Of a DNA stretch of 33,106 bases, positions 1 to 8,289 are shown one piece after another (position 1 is the first letter of the stretch; the number at the start of each line of letters is the position of its first letter). The notes beneath the pieces were generated by a model. That model was not told where the DNA came from, did not search any database, and saw only the letters and a program-made list of their open reading frames with translations. The DNA comes from Desulfocapsaceae bacterium. GTDB taxonomy: Bacteria > Desulfobacterota > Desulfobulbia > Desulfobulbales > Desulfocapsaceae. The position numbers and the translations under genes are program-made. The DNA lies in contig JAQVER010000043.1 in the NCBI GenBank assembly GCA_028697885.1, forward strand, positions 1-33,106, written 5' to 3'.

Positions 1-149
1 GCTTTATCCGGGCCGAGACCATTGCCTATGAGGACTTTATTGCCTGCGGGAGCGAGGCGGTGGCCAAGGACAAGGGCTTGATGCGTTCTGAGGGCAAGGA
101 ATATGTGGTGGCCGACGGCGATTGTCTTCTTTTCCGTTTTAATGTTTAG
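1..149 (+). CDS. ychF: YchF/OLA1-type ATPase, C-terminal fragment
   Basis: Only the last 48 residues are in the window. The reading frame starts before base 1 (first complete codon at 3) and ends at the TAG at 147-149. The tail contains [12 protein letters not shown], then [11 protein letters not shown] and ends in FNV, which matches the C-terminal TGS domain of the YchF/OLA1 family of Obg-like P-loop ATPases very closely. Members of this family bind ATP and the ribosome and affect translation and stress responses. The nucleotide-binding domain lies outside the window, so its integrity cannot be judged. A strong hairpin begins at the stop codon, suggesting that transcription ends here. Confidence 0.92.
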   Translation, partial: FIRAETIAYEDFIACGSEAVAKDKGLMRSEGKEYVVADGDCLLFRFNV

Positions 150-204
150 AGGCCGTTATGAAACTAGCAAGGTCTTTTTCTTGCTAGTTTCGTTTACGGC
201 CTCT
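148..204 (+). terminator. Nested hairpin after ychF, likely terminator
   Basis: A perfect 12-bp inverted repeat (160-171 with 180-191) encloses a T-rich 8-nt loop, and an outer 9-bp arm pair (148-156 with 196-204) encloses it. The outer arm overlaps the ychF stop codon. There is no long U-tract after the stem, so it may instead stabilise the 3' end. A second weaker hairpin can form at about 209-256. Either way it separates ychF from the next gene. Confidence 0.6.
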
Positions 205-308
205 TATGCCGCTTCAAGGAAACAGCCAATTTTTTCCGGCGGCTTCCTTGAGTGGCCTCTGCCCCGATAATGGCCAAAGTTACGCGATAAAATTAAGATG
301 AACTAGCC

Positions 309-1346
309 ATGCACAAGACACAGTTTGTGGATCAGTTAAAAGAGGGCGACCGGCTGGATGATTTTTTTCTGGTCAAGACAGCGCGTCTGGCCGAGACCCG
401 GGCCGGCAAACCCTACCTCATTCTGGAGGTTGTTGACCGGAGCGGCGAGATCGGGGGGCCGATCTGGGATCAGGCCGAGGAGTATCAGGGGCTTTGTCAG
501 GTCGGTGGTTTTGTCCATCTGGCAGGTCAGGTTCAGACGTATCAAGGTAAGTTGCAACTCAAGATCGATGCTGTCCGGGCTGTCGATCCTGGAGAGGTTG
601 ACCTTGCTGATTTTGTCCTGGTCTGTGATCAGGATCGTGAGCGTTTGGCCAGAGACCTGCAGGCCCTGGTCACCTCGGTGAAAAATCCTTTCTTGAAAAA
701 AATGTTGCAGTTTTTCTTCAAGAAAGAGCCCATGTGGCAACGCTTTCAGGATGCCCCGGCAGCGAAAGGGATTCATCACGCCTATGTCGGGGGGCTGCTT
801 GAGCATTCTCTCTCCGTTGCCCGTATTGCCGATGGTCTGGCCGCTCATTATTCCGGGGTGGATCGTTCTTTACTGCTGGCTGGTGCTCTCCTCCATGATA
901 TTGGCAAGGTGGAAGAGCTGGCCATGGATGTGGCCCTGATTAATTATACTGCCCAGGGGCGGCTGAAAGGGCATCTGGTCATGGGCAGCGAGATGGTGGC
1001 CGAAGCGGCGGCGCATATTAAGGATTTTCCGGCCGAGCTCCTCACCCAGCTGCAACATCTGATCCTCAGTCATCATGGCCGTCAGGAGTTTGGCTCGCCC
1101 ACCGTGCCCATGACCATTGAGGCCTTTGTCCTCAGCTTTGTTGATGACCTGGATGCCAAGATGAATCTGATGGAGCAATTGCGCAAGAAGATGAAGGAAC
1201 CGGGCTTGCAGTGGAGCGAGTATCAGCGTTCTCTCGAGAGATATCTTTATCTCGGTCCTCTGGAGTCACGGGAGGAAGAAGTGGTAGAGAGTCCGGTTGA
1301 GCGGCGGGCGGCGCCATCGTCATCACGCCAGCAGACACTTTTTTAG
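309..1346 (+). CDS. YhaM-like 3'-5' exoribonuclease (OB fold plus HD domain)
   Basis: A 345-residue protein. The N-terminal part (about residues 10-105) looks like an OB-fold nucleic-acid-binding module. The second half is an HD phosphohydrolase domain with HHAYVGGLLEHS at about 156-167 and LLHDIGK with the metal-binding His-Asp at 196-197. This order and length match the YhaM/Cbf1 family, metal-dependent 3'-5' exoribonucleases acting on RNA and single-stranded DNA in the cytoplasm. The C-terminal 30 residues are polar and low in complexity. The ATG at 309 has no strong ribosome-binding site, but the OB fold starts directly after it. The gene stands alone, with 178 bases before the next CDS. 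The family call is firm; the exact substrate is inferred. Confidence 0.85.
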   Translation: MHKTQFVDQLKEGDRLDDFFLVKTARLAETRAGKPYLILEVVDRSGEIGGPIWDQAEEYQGLCQVGGFVHLAGQVQTYQGKLQLKIDAVRAVDPGEVDLADFVLVCDQDRERLARDLQALVTSVKNPFLKKMLQFFFKKEPMWQRFQDAPAAKGIHHAYVGGLLEHSLSVARIADGLAAHYSGVDRSLLLAGALLHDIGKVEELAMDVALINYTAQGRLKGHLVMGSEMVAEAAAHIKDFPAELLTQLQHLILSHHGRQEFGSPTVPMTIEAFVLSFVDDLDAKMNLMEQLRKKMKEPGLQWSEYQRSLERYLYLGPLESREEEVVESPVERRAAPSSSRQQTLF

Positions 1347-1524
1347 GTGCCCTTATTTCCATGTAAGGTGGTCAGGGAATTTTTTTCAGCGGCTCAGGAT
1401 AAGGCGTATTGTTCTATCTGCAACTTTTTGGTGTTTTGGTCTGTTGGCGACATCCTGAAAACTCGGTCTGAGCAGCCTGAACAATGACGATCAGATCAAC
1501 AGTAAGTAGAAAACAGACAAGAGA

Positions 1525-2550
1525 ATGGGCGCACTTCCAGGACAATTGACTCCTTCTTTTTCCCGTCTTGTAGGTCAGGAAAAGGCCAGAACCCTACTGG
1601 GCCGGGCCTTGGAGTCTGGGCAACTGGCTCACGCCTATCTGTTCCGGGGACCGGACGGGGTGGGAAAACAGCTCTTTGCCAGAAGTCTGGCCGCGGCAGT
1701 GAATTGCCAACAGCGGCAGGGGATGGATGCCTGTGGTCATTGTCCCTCCTGTCGTAAATACAGTTCGGAGAATCACCCTGATTTTCTGGTGATCAGTCCG
1801 GAGAAGGGGACGATCAAGATCGACCGTATCCGGGAAATGATCCAGGCTCTTTCATATCCGCCCTATGAGTCTTCCGTCCGGGTGGTTCTACTGGAGGATA
1901 TCCATACCATGCGGGCGGAGGCGGCCAATAGTCTGCTGAAAACCCTGGAAGAACCGCCTGATAATAATTTACTGATCCTCACTGCGGCAGCCGCCCGGGA
2001 GGTCTTGACCACCATCAGCTCCAGGTGTCAGGTGGTGCCTTTTTTCAGTCTGGGGCAGGAGGAGACGGTTCAGGTTCTCTTGCGGGAAAAGCCTGACCTC
2101 GACCATGAAACTGCCGGGCTCCTGGCCAGACTTTCTGAGGGGTGTCCCGGACAGGCCTTGCTCTTCTACAGAAGTGAGATGGTTGCCCTCTGGCGGGAGG
2201 TGGTGGCTCTGGTCTCTGATCCCGAAAATGACGGGAACAGAGATGTTGGGTTGTTGCTGCAGGCAGCTGAGAAGATGGCGGCTTTGAAGGAAGATCTGCT
2301 TCCTCTTTTTGGTCTCTTGCGTATCTGGTTGAGAGACCTGCTGGTTGCGGATTGCCGGGGTCAGGAGGGAGATGGCCTGGTGGCCATGGGTGCCATGGGT
2401 GAGGCGCCGAGAGGAATTAATTGGAAACACTGGAATTCCCGTCACCTTTTTGATAAACTGCAGGCAGTTGACAGGGCTGAGAAAGAACTTGCTCGGAATT
2501 GTAACCGTATTTTGGTGTGCGAGGTGCTTCTTTTTCAGTTGCAGCAATGA
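1525..2550 (+). CDS. holB: DNA polymerase III subunit delta prime
   Basis: A 341-residue clamp-loader AAA+ protein. Near the N-terminus it has FSRLVGQEKA, then the Walker A-like loop FRGPDGVGK, then a zinc-binding Cys cluster (CGHCPSC and an upstream Cys). The clamp-loader segment with TLEEPP and SSRCQ follows in the middle. These are standard features of delta prime, which sits in the clamp-loader ring and helps load the beta sliding clamp. The C-terminal helical domain is present, so the length is complete. In many bacteria tmk precedes holB; here it does not. ricT follows after 232 bases, the pairing seen in Bacillus. The ribosome-binding site before 1525 is weak, but no better in-frame start was found. 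Confidence 0.9.
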   Translation: MGALPGQLTPSFSRLVGQEKARTLLGRALESGQLAHAYLFRGPDGVGKQLFARSLAAAVNCQQRQGMDACGHCPSCRKYSSENHPDFLVISPEKGTIKIDRIREMIQALSYPPYESSVRVVLLEDIHTMRAEAANSLLKTLEEPPDNNLLILTAAAAREVLTTISSRCQVVPFFSLGQEETVQVLLREKPDLDHETAGLLARLSEGCPGQALLFYRSEMVALWREVVALVSDPENDGNRDVGLLLQAAEKMAALKEDLLPLFGLLRIWLRDLLVADCRGQEGDGLVAMGAMGEAPRGINWKHWNSRHLFDKLQAVDRAEKELARNCNRILVCEVLLFQLQQ

Positions 2551-2613
2551 TTATTGAGGAATCGTTACGACATAACTTATTCCCCCTATAACGATTTCGT
2601 TACGAAGGCTAGC

Positions 2614-2679
2614 AATGGCCGAGAGTCGCGGCACCAAAGCCGGTGCAGAAGTCATCGGTGCCTTATGCTTTTGGCCATT
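2614..2679 (+). other. Foldable element between holB and ricT
   Basis: The 232-base gap between holB and ricT holds a 66-base palindromic block. A 7-bp outer stem (2614-2620 with 2673-2679) encloses a 6-bp stem (2630-2635 with 2657-2662). A competing local pairing around 2632-2645 can form a smaller hairpin. No reading frame explains it. It could be a leader structure for ricT or a processed 3' end of holB; the sequence alone does not decide. Confidence 0.35.
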
Positions 2680-2782
2680 CAGGTGATCATCTTGTTTATA
2701 CCGTTAGGTTAACAGTATAGAAGACTACGGGCTCTCCATCTGAATTATTCAGATTATCATAATCTCAAAATATTAACTATTC

Positions 2783-3679
2783 ATGTCGAAACAGCAGGAC
2801 GCAAAATCGGTGGAGCAGGAGCGGACCGAGGAAGAACAAATCTTTTTTTACCGTATCCGTTTTCGGGAGAAAGGGCAGGAGTTTACGGCATCGTCAGAGT
2901 TGCCTGATCTGAAGGCTCAGGATGCGGTGATGGTCAAAACAGATCATGGCGCTGAGCCGGCGATCATTATCAGTAGAGCTCCTTCCTGTCATGGATGTGA
3001 AAAGAACCGCCGCTCCTCCTATGCCTTGATAAGACGGGCAAATCAGGAAGAGATGGGGAGATATGGAACCATTGCCATCTGGGAAGAAACGGCTTTCAAG
3101 ACGTGTAAGCTACTTATTGAGCAGCATAAACTGCCCATGCGACTGGTGCGCGCTGAACGTTATTTTAACGGCAGTAAAATAGTCTTTTATTTCACTGCCA
3201 ATAATCGAATTGATTTCAGGGATCTGGTTAAGGATCTGGTGTTAGAGTTTCACACCAGGGTGGAGATGCGGCAGGTGGGGGTACGTCACGAGACCAAGAT
3301 GATCGGCGGCCTTGGCACCTGTGGTCGTGAGTTGTGCTGCTCCGTCTTTATGGATACATTCGACTCAGTCTCGATCAAGATGGCCAAAGAGCAGGACCTC
3401 CCTCTGAATCCAACGAAGATTTCCGGGGTCTGCAATCGTCTGCTTTGCTGTCTGACCTATGAATATTCCACCTATCGCCGGGAGCGGAAAGGGATGCCTA
3501 AACCCGGCAAGCGGATTAGGATTGGAGAAGATATCTTTCAGGTAAGACGGCAGCATCCTTTGCAGCAAACCATCCTTGTCAGCGACAGCCAAGGGGAAAG
3601 TCATCTGTTGACCAAGGAGCAATGGCAGGAGTCTGAACCGGTAAAAGTTGAGGAGAGCGGGAAGAAGGACAAGAAGTAA
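2783..3679 (+). CDS. ricT: PSP1-domain protein, RicT/YaaT-like
   Basis: A 298-residue protein of the PSP1 family. The central conserved block runs from DFRDLVKDLVLEFHTRVEMRQ through GVRHETKMIGGLGTCGRELCC to SGVCNRLLCCLTYE. The paired cysteines (CGRELCC, CNRLLCC), plus CHGCEKN near residue 72, are diagnostic. In Bacillus the homologue RicT forms an iron-sulfur-bearing complex with RicA and RicF that affects RNase Y-dependent RNA processing. Neither partner is visible here, so the role in this organism is inferred only. It sits between holB and metG, as often in Firmicutes. The basic, Lys-rich tail ends at a TAA, and metG begins 62 bases later. Confidence 0.85.
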   Translation: MSKQQDAKSVEQERTEEEQIFFYRIRFREKGQEFTASSELPDLKAQDAVMVKTDHGAEPAIIISRAPSCHGCEKNRRSSYALIRRANQEEMGRYGTIAIWEETAFKTCKLLIEQHKLPMRLVRAERYFNGSKIVFYFTANNRIDFRDLVKDLVLEFHTRVEMRQVGVRHETKMIGGLGTCGRELCCSVFMDTFDSVSIKMAKEQDLPLNPTKISGVCNRLLCCLTYEYSTYRRERKGMPKPGKRIRIGEDIFQVRRQHPLQQTILVSDSQGESHLLTKEQWQESEPVKVEESGKKDKK

Positions 3680-3741
3680 GGACAATTAACTGACACTAAA
3701 GACTAACCACTATCTACTCGTCGCACGTGACGATGTGAGCG

Positions 3742-5700
3742 ATGACAACCTATATTACGACCCCGATTTATTATGTAAATGCCCAGCCCCATCTGGGACA
3801 TGCCTATACCACGATTGTCGCCGATGTCTACAGCCGGTTTTGCAGGTTATGTGGTGACGATGTCCGCTTTCAGACGGGTACCGATGAACATGGTGACAAG
3901 ATCGCTGAGGCGGCAATAAAAGAACAGGTGTCGCCCAAGGAGTATGTGGATCGGATCAGCGCTCTGTACCGTGAGAGCTGGCCGCAGCTTCATATCATCC
4001 CTGATAATTTTATCCGGACCACGGATGCAGTGCATATTGAGACGGTCCAGCGTATTTTGCAGCAGGTGTACGACCAGGGTGATATCTATTTTGGTGAATA
4101 TACGGGCTTGTACTGCAAGGGGTGCGAGCGTTTTCTGACTGAGAAGGAATTGGTAGACGGTAACTGTCCTGATCATCAACGACCTCCCGAAGCGATTACG
4201 GAGCAGAATTATTTCTTCCGCATGTCCAAATATCAACAGCAGTTGATTGATCATATTCATGCGCATCCTGATTTTATCACCCCTGAGCGTTACAAGAATG
4301 AGGTTCTTTCCTTTCTCAGCGAACCTCTGGAGGATCTTTGTATCTCTCGTCCCACCTCAAGGTTGACTTGGGGGATTGCCCTACCTTTTGATCAGAACTT
4401 TGTCACCTATGTCTGGTTTGATGCTCTGATCAATTACCTCACGGGCATTGGTTATCCTGAAGGAGAGTCTTTTCTTAAATACTGGGCAGTGGCGGAACAT
4501 GTGATTGCCAAAGATATTCTTAAGCCCCATGCCATCTATTGGCCTACCATGCTGCTTGCCATGGGTCTCCCCCTGTTTCAACGGCTCCATGTCCATGGCT
4601 ACTGGAATGTGGGTGAGATCAAGATGTCCAAGAGTATCGGCAATGTGGTGCGTCCGGCGGAGCTAGTTACCGAGTACGGTGTGGATACGGTACGTTATTT
4701 TCTCCTGCGGGAGATGTCTTTCGGTCTTGATGCCTCATTCTCCAGTGAGGCCATTGTGATGCGCAAGAATTCTGATCTGGCTAATGATCTGGGTAATCTG
4801 TTTAGTCGTTCTATGGCCATGCTCGAGAAATATACAGATTCACAGGTTCCGATCCCCGGCGCGACTGAGGAACCCGATATGATTCTGCAAGAGACGGCCG
4901 TGCAGATGCTGTCCCTCTATCGCGAGAATATGGGGCGGTTCCAGTTTCATCGGGCCTTGCAGAGTGTCTGGGATCTGATCAGCCATGCCAATAAATATAT
5001 TGTTGTAAGTGAACCCTGGGTACTGGCCAAGGAACCGGCGCAGCAGAAGCGTCTCCACACGGTTCTTTATAACCTGGTGGAGACACTGCGTCTGTTGACC
5101 CTTGTTCTGCGTCCGGTGATGCCGGAGACAGCTCAGAAGATGGCGGCAGGGCTGGGCTTGGATGGTAATGATCCACGGATTAGCAATTTTTCGCAAGGAG
5201 CACAGTGGGGATTGAGTTCTGCTGGTACGAGCTTGCAGGCAATAGAATCCCTGTTCCCGCGGATGGACAAACCCGAGAAAAGCGGTGCTGCCCAGGCGGT
5301 AACAGGAGCTTCAGCCAAGAAAAACTCCCCTAAAAAGGAGAAAAAGAAGGTGGCGGACGCGGAAGTTGGAGTTATTGAATTTGAACAGTTCCAGCAGATC
5401 GATCTGCGGGTGGCTGAGGTGGTGCATGCCGAGCGCATTGAAAAATCAGACAGGTTGCTCAAGCTGACGGTCAAGGCCCCGGACACGCGAACCATTGTCG
5501 CCGGAATCGCTGAATATTATACGCCGGAAGAACTGCTTGGCCGGCTGGTGTTGATTGTGGCCAATCTGAAACCTGTGGAGCTTATGGGGGTTCAGTCGCA
5601 GGGTATGGTCCTGGCCGCTAAGACCAAGGTTGAGGGAAAAAAACGTCTGGTTTTAACCACGGTAAGCGGTGTGGTGACAGCGGGCAGCAAGGTGGCGTAA
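3742..5700 (+). CDS. metG: Methionyl-tRNA synthetase with C-terminal tRNA-binding domain
   Basis: A 652-residue class I synthetase that charges tRNA-Met. The HIGH-type signature HLGHAYT is at about residues 17-23 and KMSKS at about 294-298. A single zinc knuckle (CKGC ... NCPDH) starts near residue 125, as in the one-knuckle MetRS subgroup. An anticodon-binding helical domain follows. A Lys-rich linker (KKNSPKKEKKK) leads to a C-terminal EMAPII/Trbp111-like OB domain (about 545-652) with QIDLRVAEVV, which aids tRNA binding and dimerisation. All expected parts are present. The start at 3742 puts the Rossmann fold (TTYITTPIYYVNA) directly at the N-terminus. Confidence 0.97.
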   Translation: MTTYITTPIYYVNAQPHLGHAYTTIVADVYSRFCRLCGDDVRFQTGTDEHGDKIAEAAIKEQVSPKEYVDRISALYRESWPQLHIIPDNFIRTTDAVHIETVQRILQQVYDQGDIYFGEYTGLYCKGCERFLTEKELVDGNCPDHQRPPEAITEQNYFFRMSKYQQQLIDHIHAHPDFITPERYKNEVLSFLSEPLEDLCISRPTSRLTWGIALPFDQNFVTYVWFDALINYLTGIGYPEGESFLKYWAVAEHVIAKDILKPHAIYWPTMLLAMGLPLFQRLHVHGYWNVGEIKMSKSIGNVVRPAELVTEYGVDTVRYFLLREMSFGLDASFSSEAIVMRKNSDLANDLGNLFSRSMAMLEKYTDSQVPIPGATEEPDMILQETAVQMLSLYRENMGRFQFHRALQSVWDLISHANKYIVVSEPWVLAKEPAQQKRLHTVLYNLVETLRLLTLVLRPVMPETAQKMAAGLGLDGNDPRISNFSQGAQWGLSSAGTSLQAIESLFPRMDKPEKSGAAQAVTGASAKKNSPKKEKKKVADAEVGVIEFEQFQQIDLRVAEVVHAERIEKSDRLLKLTVKAPDTRTIVAGIAEYYTPEELLGRLVLIVANLKPVELMGVQSQGMVLAAKTKVEGKKRLVLTTVSGVVTAGSKVA

Positions 5701-5786
5701 CAAGCTGGAAACCGAATGAAGGGAAGAAAAAACAGGGTAAACGGCCTTTGAGTATCTGGGGCATTTCATAAAAAGGAGTATGAAAA

Positions 5787-6086
5787 ATGTTTGTGCTGAA
5801 TAATTTTATGATGGCCTTGGCTCAGTTGATAGACTTTTTGCTTTCCGCATATATGTGGGTTGTGATAGGCAGGGCAGTTATTTCCTGGGTGAATGCCGAC
5901 CCTTATAATCCTGTCGTTCGTTTTTTGTATGATATTACAGAGCCCCCGTTGAGCCGAATTCGACAGTGGATTCCTATCAGTATGGGGGGGATTGATTTTT
6001 CTCCCATGATTCTCATTATGGTGATAATGTTTCTTCAGAGTTTTTTGGTTCCCACTTTGAAACAGATGGCCAGGGCGATGGGTTGA
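5787..6086 (+). CDS. YggT/YlmG family membrane protein
   Basis: A 99-residue integral membrane protein with two long hydrophobic stretches (about residues 8-30 and 68-90). Between them lies the family motif SWVNADPYNPVVRFLYDITEP, with PLSRIRQWIP after it. YggT/YlmG proteins are small inner-membrane proteins linked to osmotic tolerance, division and membrane organisation; the molecular function is not settled. A good ribosome-binding site (AAGGAG) lies 7 bases before the ATG. A divIVA-domain gene follows after 55 bases and yggU after that. The ylmG-divIVA adjacency is typical of Gram-positive division clusters. Confidence 0.88.
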   Translation: MFVLNNFMMALAQLIDFLLSAYMWVVIGRAVISWVNADPYNPVVRFLYDITEPPLSRIRQWIPISMGGIDFSPMILIMVIMFLQSFLVPTLKQMARAMG

Positions 6087-6141
6087 GGTCTGGCACATAA
6101 CAAATTAACTCTTTAATTCTCAGAGGATACAGAGGGGTATT

Positions 6142-7083
6142 ATGTCCACAACGCCACAGATAATCAAAGATCAGGAATTTCAGCTTAAATTCAGAGGATT
6201 TGATCCCATTGAGGTCAACGCCTATTTAGATGTCATCGCAGACGAGTTTTTTGAGTTGCAGGAGCGGTGCCGGCTCCAGGTTGATGATCTTCAGACCTTT
6301 CATGAAGAACGGGAAGAACTAGAACAACAGAAGGCCTCGTTGGAAGCCAGCAGTGCCGAGGCCAGAAAGATGGCGGAAGAATTGAGACAGTCAGGCCTAC
6401 GGTTGGAGCAGAGGATTGCTCTTCTGACTAAAGAAGCGGCAGGGTTGCAAGAAAGGATCACCGCTCTGGAGCAGGAAAAACAGGTGCAGGTGGAAGCGCT
6501 GGCCAGTGCTGAGGTCAGGATTCATGAAGCAGAACAGGCTCTCCTGAGCGAAAAGGCAGAGAAAGAGGCCTTGGGGCACAAGATTGAGCTCATGGAAGAG
6601 CAGCAGCGGGAAGCCAGAAAAGATGAGGTTGATTTCAAATCAACCCTGGCCGCAGCTCAAAAGTTTTGTGATTCACTGAAGGAGAAGAGTAAACAGGAGG
6701 CGGATCAGCTTCTCGAGGCGGCCAGGGCCGAGATAGCAGCTCTGCGTGAGGAGGCGCATGCCGAACTCTCTCGCCTGCCTGAAGAGATTAAGGCGCTGCA
6801 AAATAAACGGGAAGAGGTGCGGCAGATATTGCGTACAACCTTGGAGTCGTATCTGCAGAATCTGGATATCTTGGCTGCTGATGATAATGTGCAGGATTCT
6901 GAAAGGGGGAATGATGAATTATTTCAGAAAATTCAGATTCTTGAAGATGGATCGTTGGCTTCCGAAGATCTGGCAGCACTCAACATGGACGCTGGTACCT
7001 TTTCTTCTGAAGACGGGGAGAGTGATCTCCTGTCTGTCTTTGGTGAAGCAGAAGGTGACAACGAAGATGATGAGAGGATCTGA
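6142..7083 (+). CDS. DivIVA-domain coiled-coil protein
   Basis: A 313-residue protein. Residues 5-40 (IKDQEFQLKFRGFDPIEVNA followed by YLDVIADEF) match the N-terminal DivIVA domain that binds curved membrane in Gram-positive bacteria. A long acidic, Glu/Gln-rich coiled coil runs from about 35 to 235. The C-terminal 70 residues are acidic and probably disordered. In Gram-positive bacteria such proteins mark poles and septa. In Desulfobacterota the domain occurs but its role is largely unknown, so a polar or division scaffold is inference. The gene follows a yggT/ylmG homologue and precedes yggU by 12 bases, suggesting one operon. Confidence 0.85.
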   Translation: MSTTPQIIKDQEFQLKFRGFDPIEVNAYLDVIADEFFELQERCRLQVDDLQTFHEEREELEQQKASLEASSAEARKMAEELRQSGLRLEQRIALLTKEAAGLQERITALEQEKQVQVEALASAEVRIHEAEQALLSEKAEKEALGHKIELMEEQQREARKDEVDFKSTLAAAQKFCDSLKEKSKQEADQLLEAARAEIAALREEAHAELSRLPEEIKALQNKREEVRQILRTTLESYLQNLDILAADDNVQDSERGNDELFQKIQILEDGSLASEDLAALNMDAGTFSSEDGESDLLSVFGEAEGDNEDDERI

Positions 7084-7095
7084 TTCCATGGGAGT

Positions 7096-7446
7096 ATGGC
7101 AACGGGTTTCTGGCCTCTGACAGCTATGCCTTTTTTGTCGTGTTTGCCGGACGGAAGATCACTGCTTGCTGTTTATGTCCAACCCAGGGCCTCTCGCACG
7201 GCTCTGGTCTGTATCCATGATCAAGCTGTTAAGCTGGCCATTACCTCGCCTCCAGTTGACGATGCCGCGAACAAGGCGCTCATTGCTTTCTTCTCTTCTT
7301 TTTTTAAGATTGCCCGCCAGGAGCTTAGTATTCATAAAGGTCACCAGTCACGTCGAAAACAGATCATTATTAGCGGCCTGAGTGAAGAGATCATCAGGAA
7401 AAGGATCTTGGAAGAAATTCAGCGCAAGGATGTGGCTCGAAAATAA
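7096..7446 (+). CDS. YggU/DUF167 family protein
   Basis: A 116-residue protein with the DUF167 signature: VYVQPRASRT near residue 28, VKLAITSPPVDDAANKAL in the middle, then a basic stretch GHQSRRKQIII. This small alpha/beta family is widespread and often next to yggT. Its biochemical function is not established. It starts 12 bases after the divIVA-domain gene, so co-transcription with yggT and divIVA is likely. The first 15 residues precede the conserved core, and a start further inside is possible. Confidence 0.85.
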   Translation: MATGFWPLTAMPFLSCLPDGRSLLAVYVQPRASRTALVCIHDQAVKLAITSPPVDDAANKALIAFFSSFFKIARQELSIHKGHQSRRKQIIISGLSEEIIRKRILEEIQRKDVARK

Positions 7447-7504
7447 ATTTTGACATTCAAAAAGTGACGATCCGTTGAATGTCTGCTGGAACAGGGTGCT
7501 AATT

Positions 7505-8209
7505 GTGAAAAAATATGTGATTGGTAATTGGAAATGTAACAAGGGGGCTGCCGAGGCCAGGAACTGGTTCTCTGAATTCGCCAGACGGTATCGGCCGGTA
7601 GAGGGTCTTACAGTCATCGTTGCCCCGTCTTTTATTTGTCTGCAGTCTTTGTCTCAATATGTATATGCTCTGGGTCTTGAAAACGTGTCCCTGGCTGCCC
7701 AGGATATTTCGCCTTTTCCCAAGGGTTCCTATACGGGGGCGGTGGCTGCAGATATGGTCAAAGATATGGTTGATTATGTGATTATCGGCCATTCTGAAAG
7801 GAGGCGCTATTTTCATGAGACTTCGCAGGATGCTGCCAGGAAGATGGGTGAGGTGGTGGATGTGGGGTTGGTTCCCATTGTCTGCGTGGATCAACCCTAC
7901 GCCATGTCCCAGCTTCTTGCCTTGAATGACATTGACAGCAAGGAGATGATCATTGCTTATGGACCGGTGGAGGCCATGGTGGTCAGGATTCCAGAGCCAC
8001 CGCTAAAGGCTGCTGAAACTGCGCGCTTTATCTCTCAGATCCAACCAGGCAGACCGATAGTCTATGGGGGTTCCCTCGAGGCCGACAATGTCAAGGATTA
8101 CCTGCAAGTCCCGGAGCTGTCCGGGGTCTTTGTCGGTGAGGCCAGTCTTGAGGTGGATTCGTTTCTAGCTATCTGTGAGCAGATGGCAGAGGCTATGAAG
8201 GCAGAATGA
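7505..8209 (+). CDS. Triosephosphate isomerase-like protein lacking the catalytic Glu
   Basis: A 234-residue TIM-barrel protein clearly homologous to triosephosphate isomerase. It keeps the N-terminal GNWKCN (Asn and Lys of the active site), GHSERR with the electrophilic His, and the phosphate-loop YGGS. In the flexible loop the usual AYEPVWAIGTG reads AYGPVEAMVVR: the general-base Glu is Gly (codon GGA) and the GTG of the loop is lost. The later VGGASL reads VGEASL. It is also slightly short for the family. I therefore expect weak or no isomerase activity, or a changed reaction. A GTG start at 7505 places the barrel correctly; an in-frame ATG at 7475 would add ten residues. It may be cotranscribed with yggU. 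Confidence 0.85.
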   Translation: MKKYVIGNWKCNKGAAEARNWFSEFARRYRPVEGLTVIVAPSFICLQSLSQYVYALGLENVSLAAQDISPFPKGSYTGAVAADMVKDMVDYVIIGHSERRRYFHETSQDAARKMGEVVDVGLVPIVCVDQPYAMSQLLALNDIDSKEMIIAYGPVEAMVVRIPEPPLKAAETARFISQIQPGRPIVYGGSLEADNVKDYLQVPELSGVFVGEASLEVDSFLAICEQMAEAMKAE

Positions 8210-8289
8210 CGAATTGAGAATTACGAATTACAAAGTTAAAAGATACATAACTCATATTTAAGTTTTTACTCTATTTACCTCAGCCGTTG

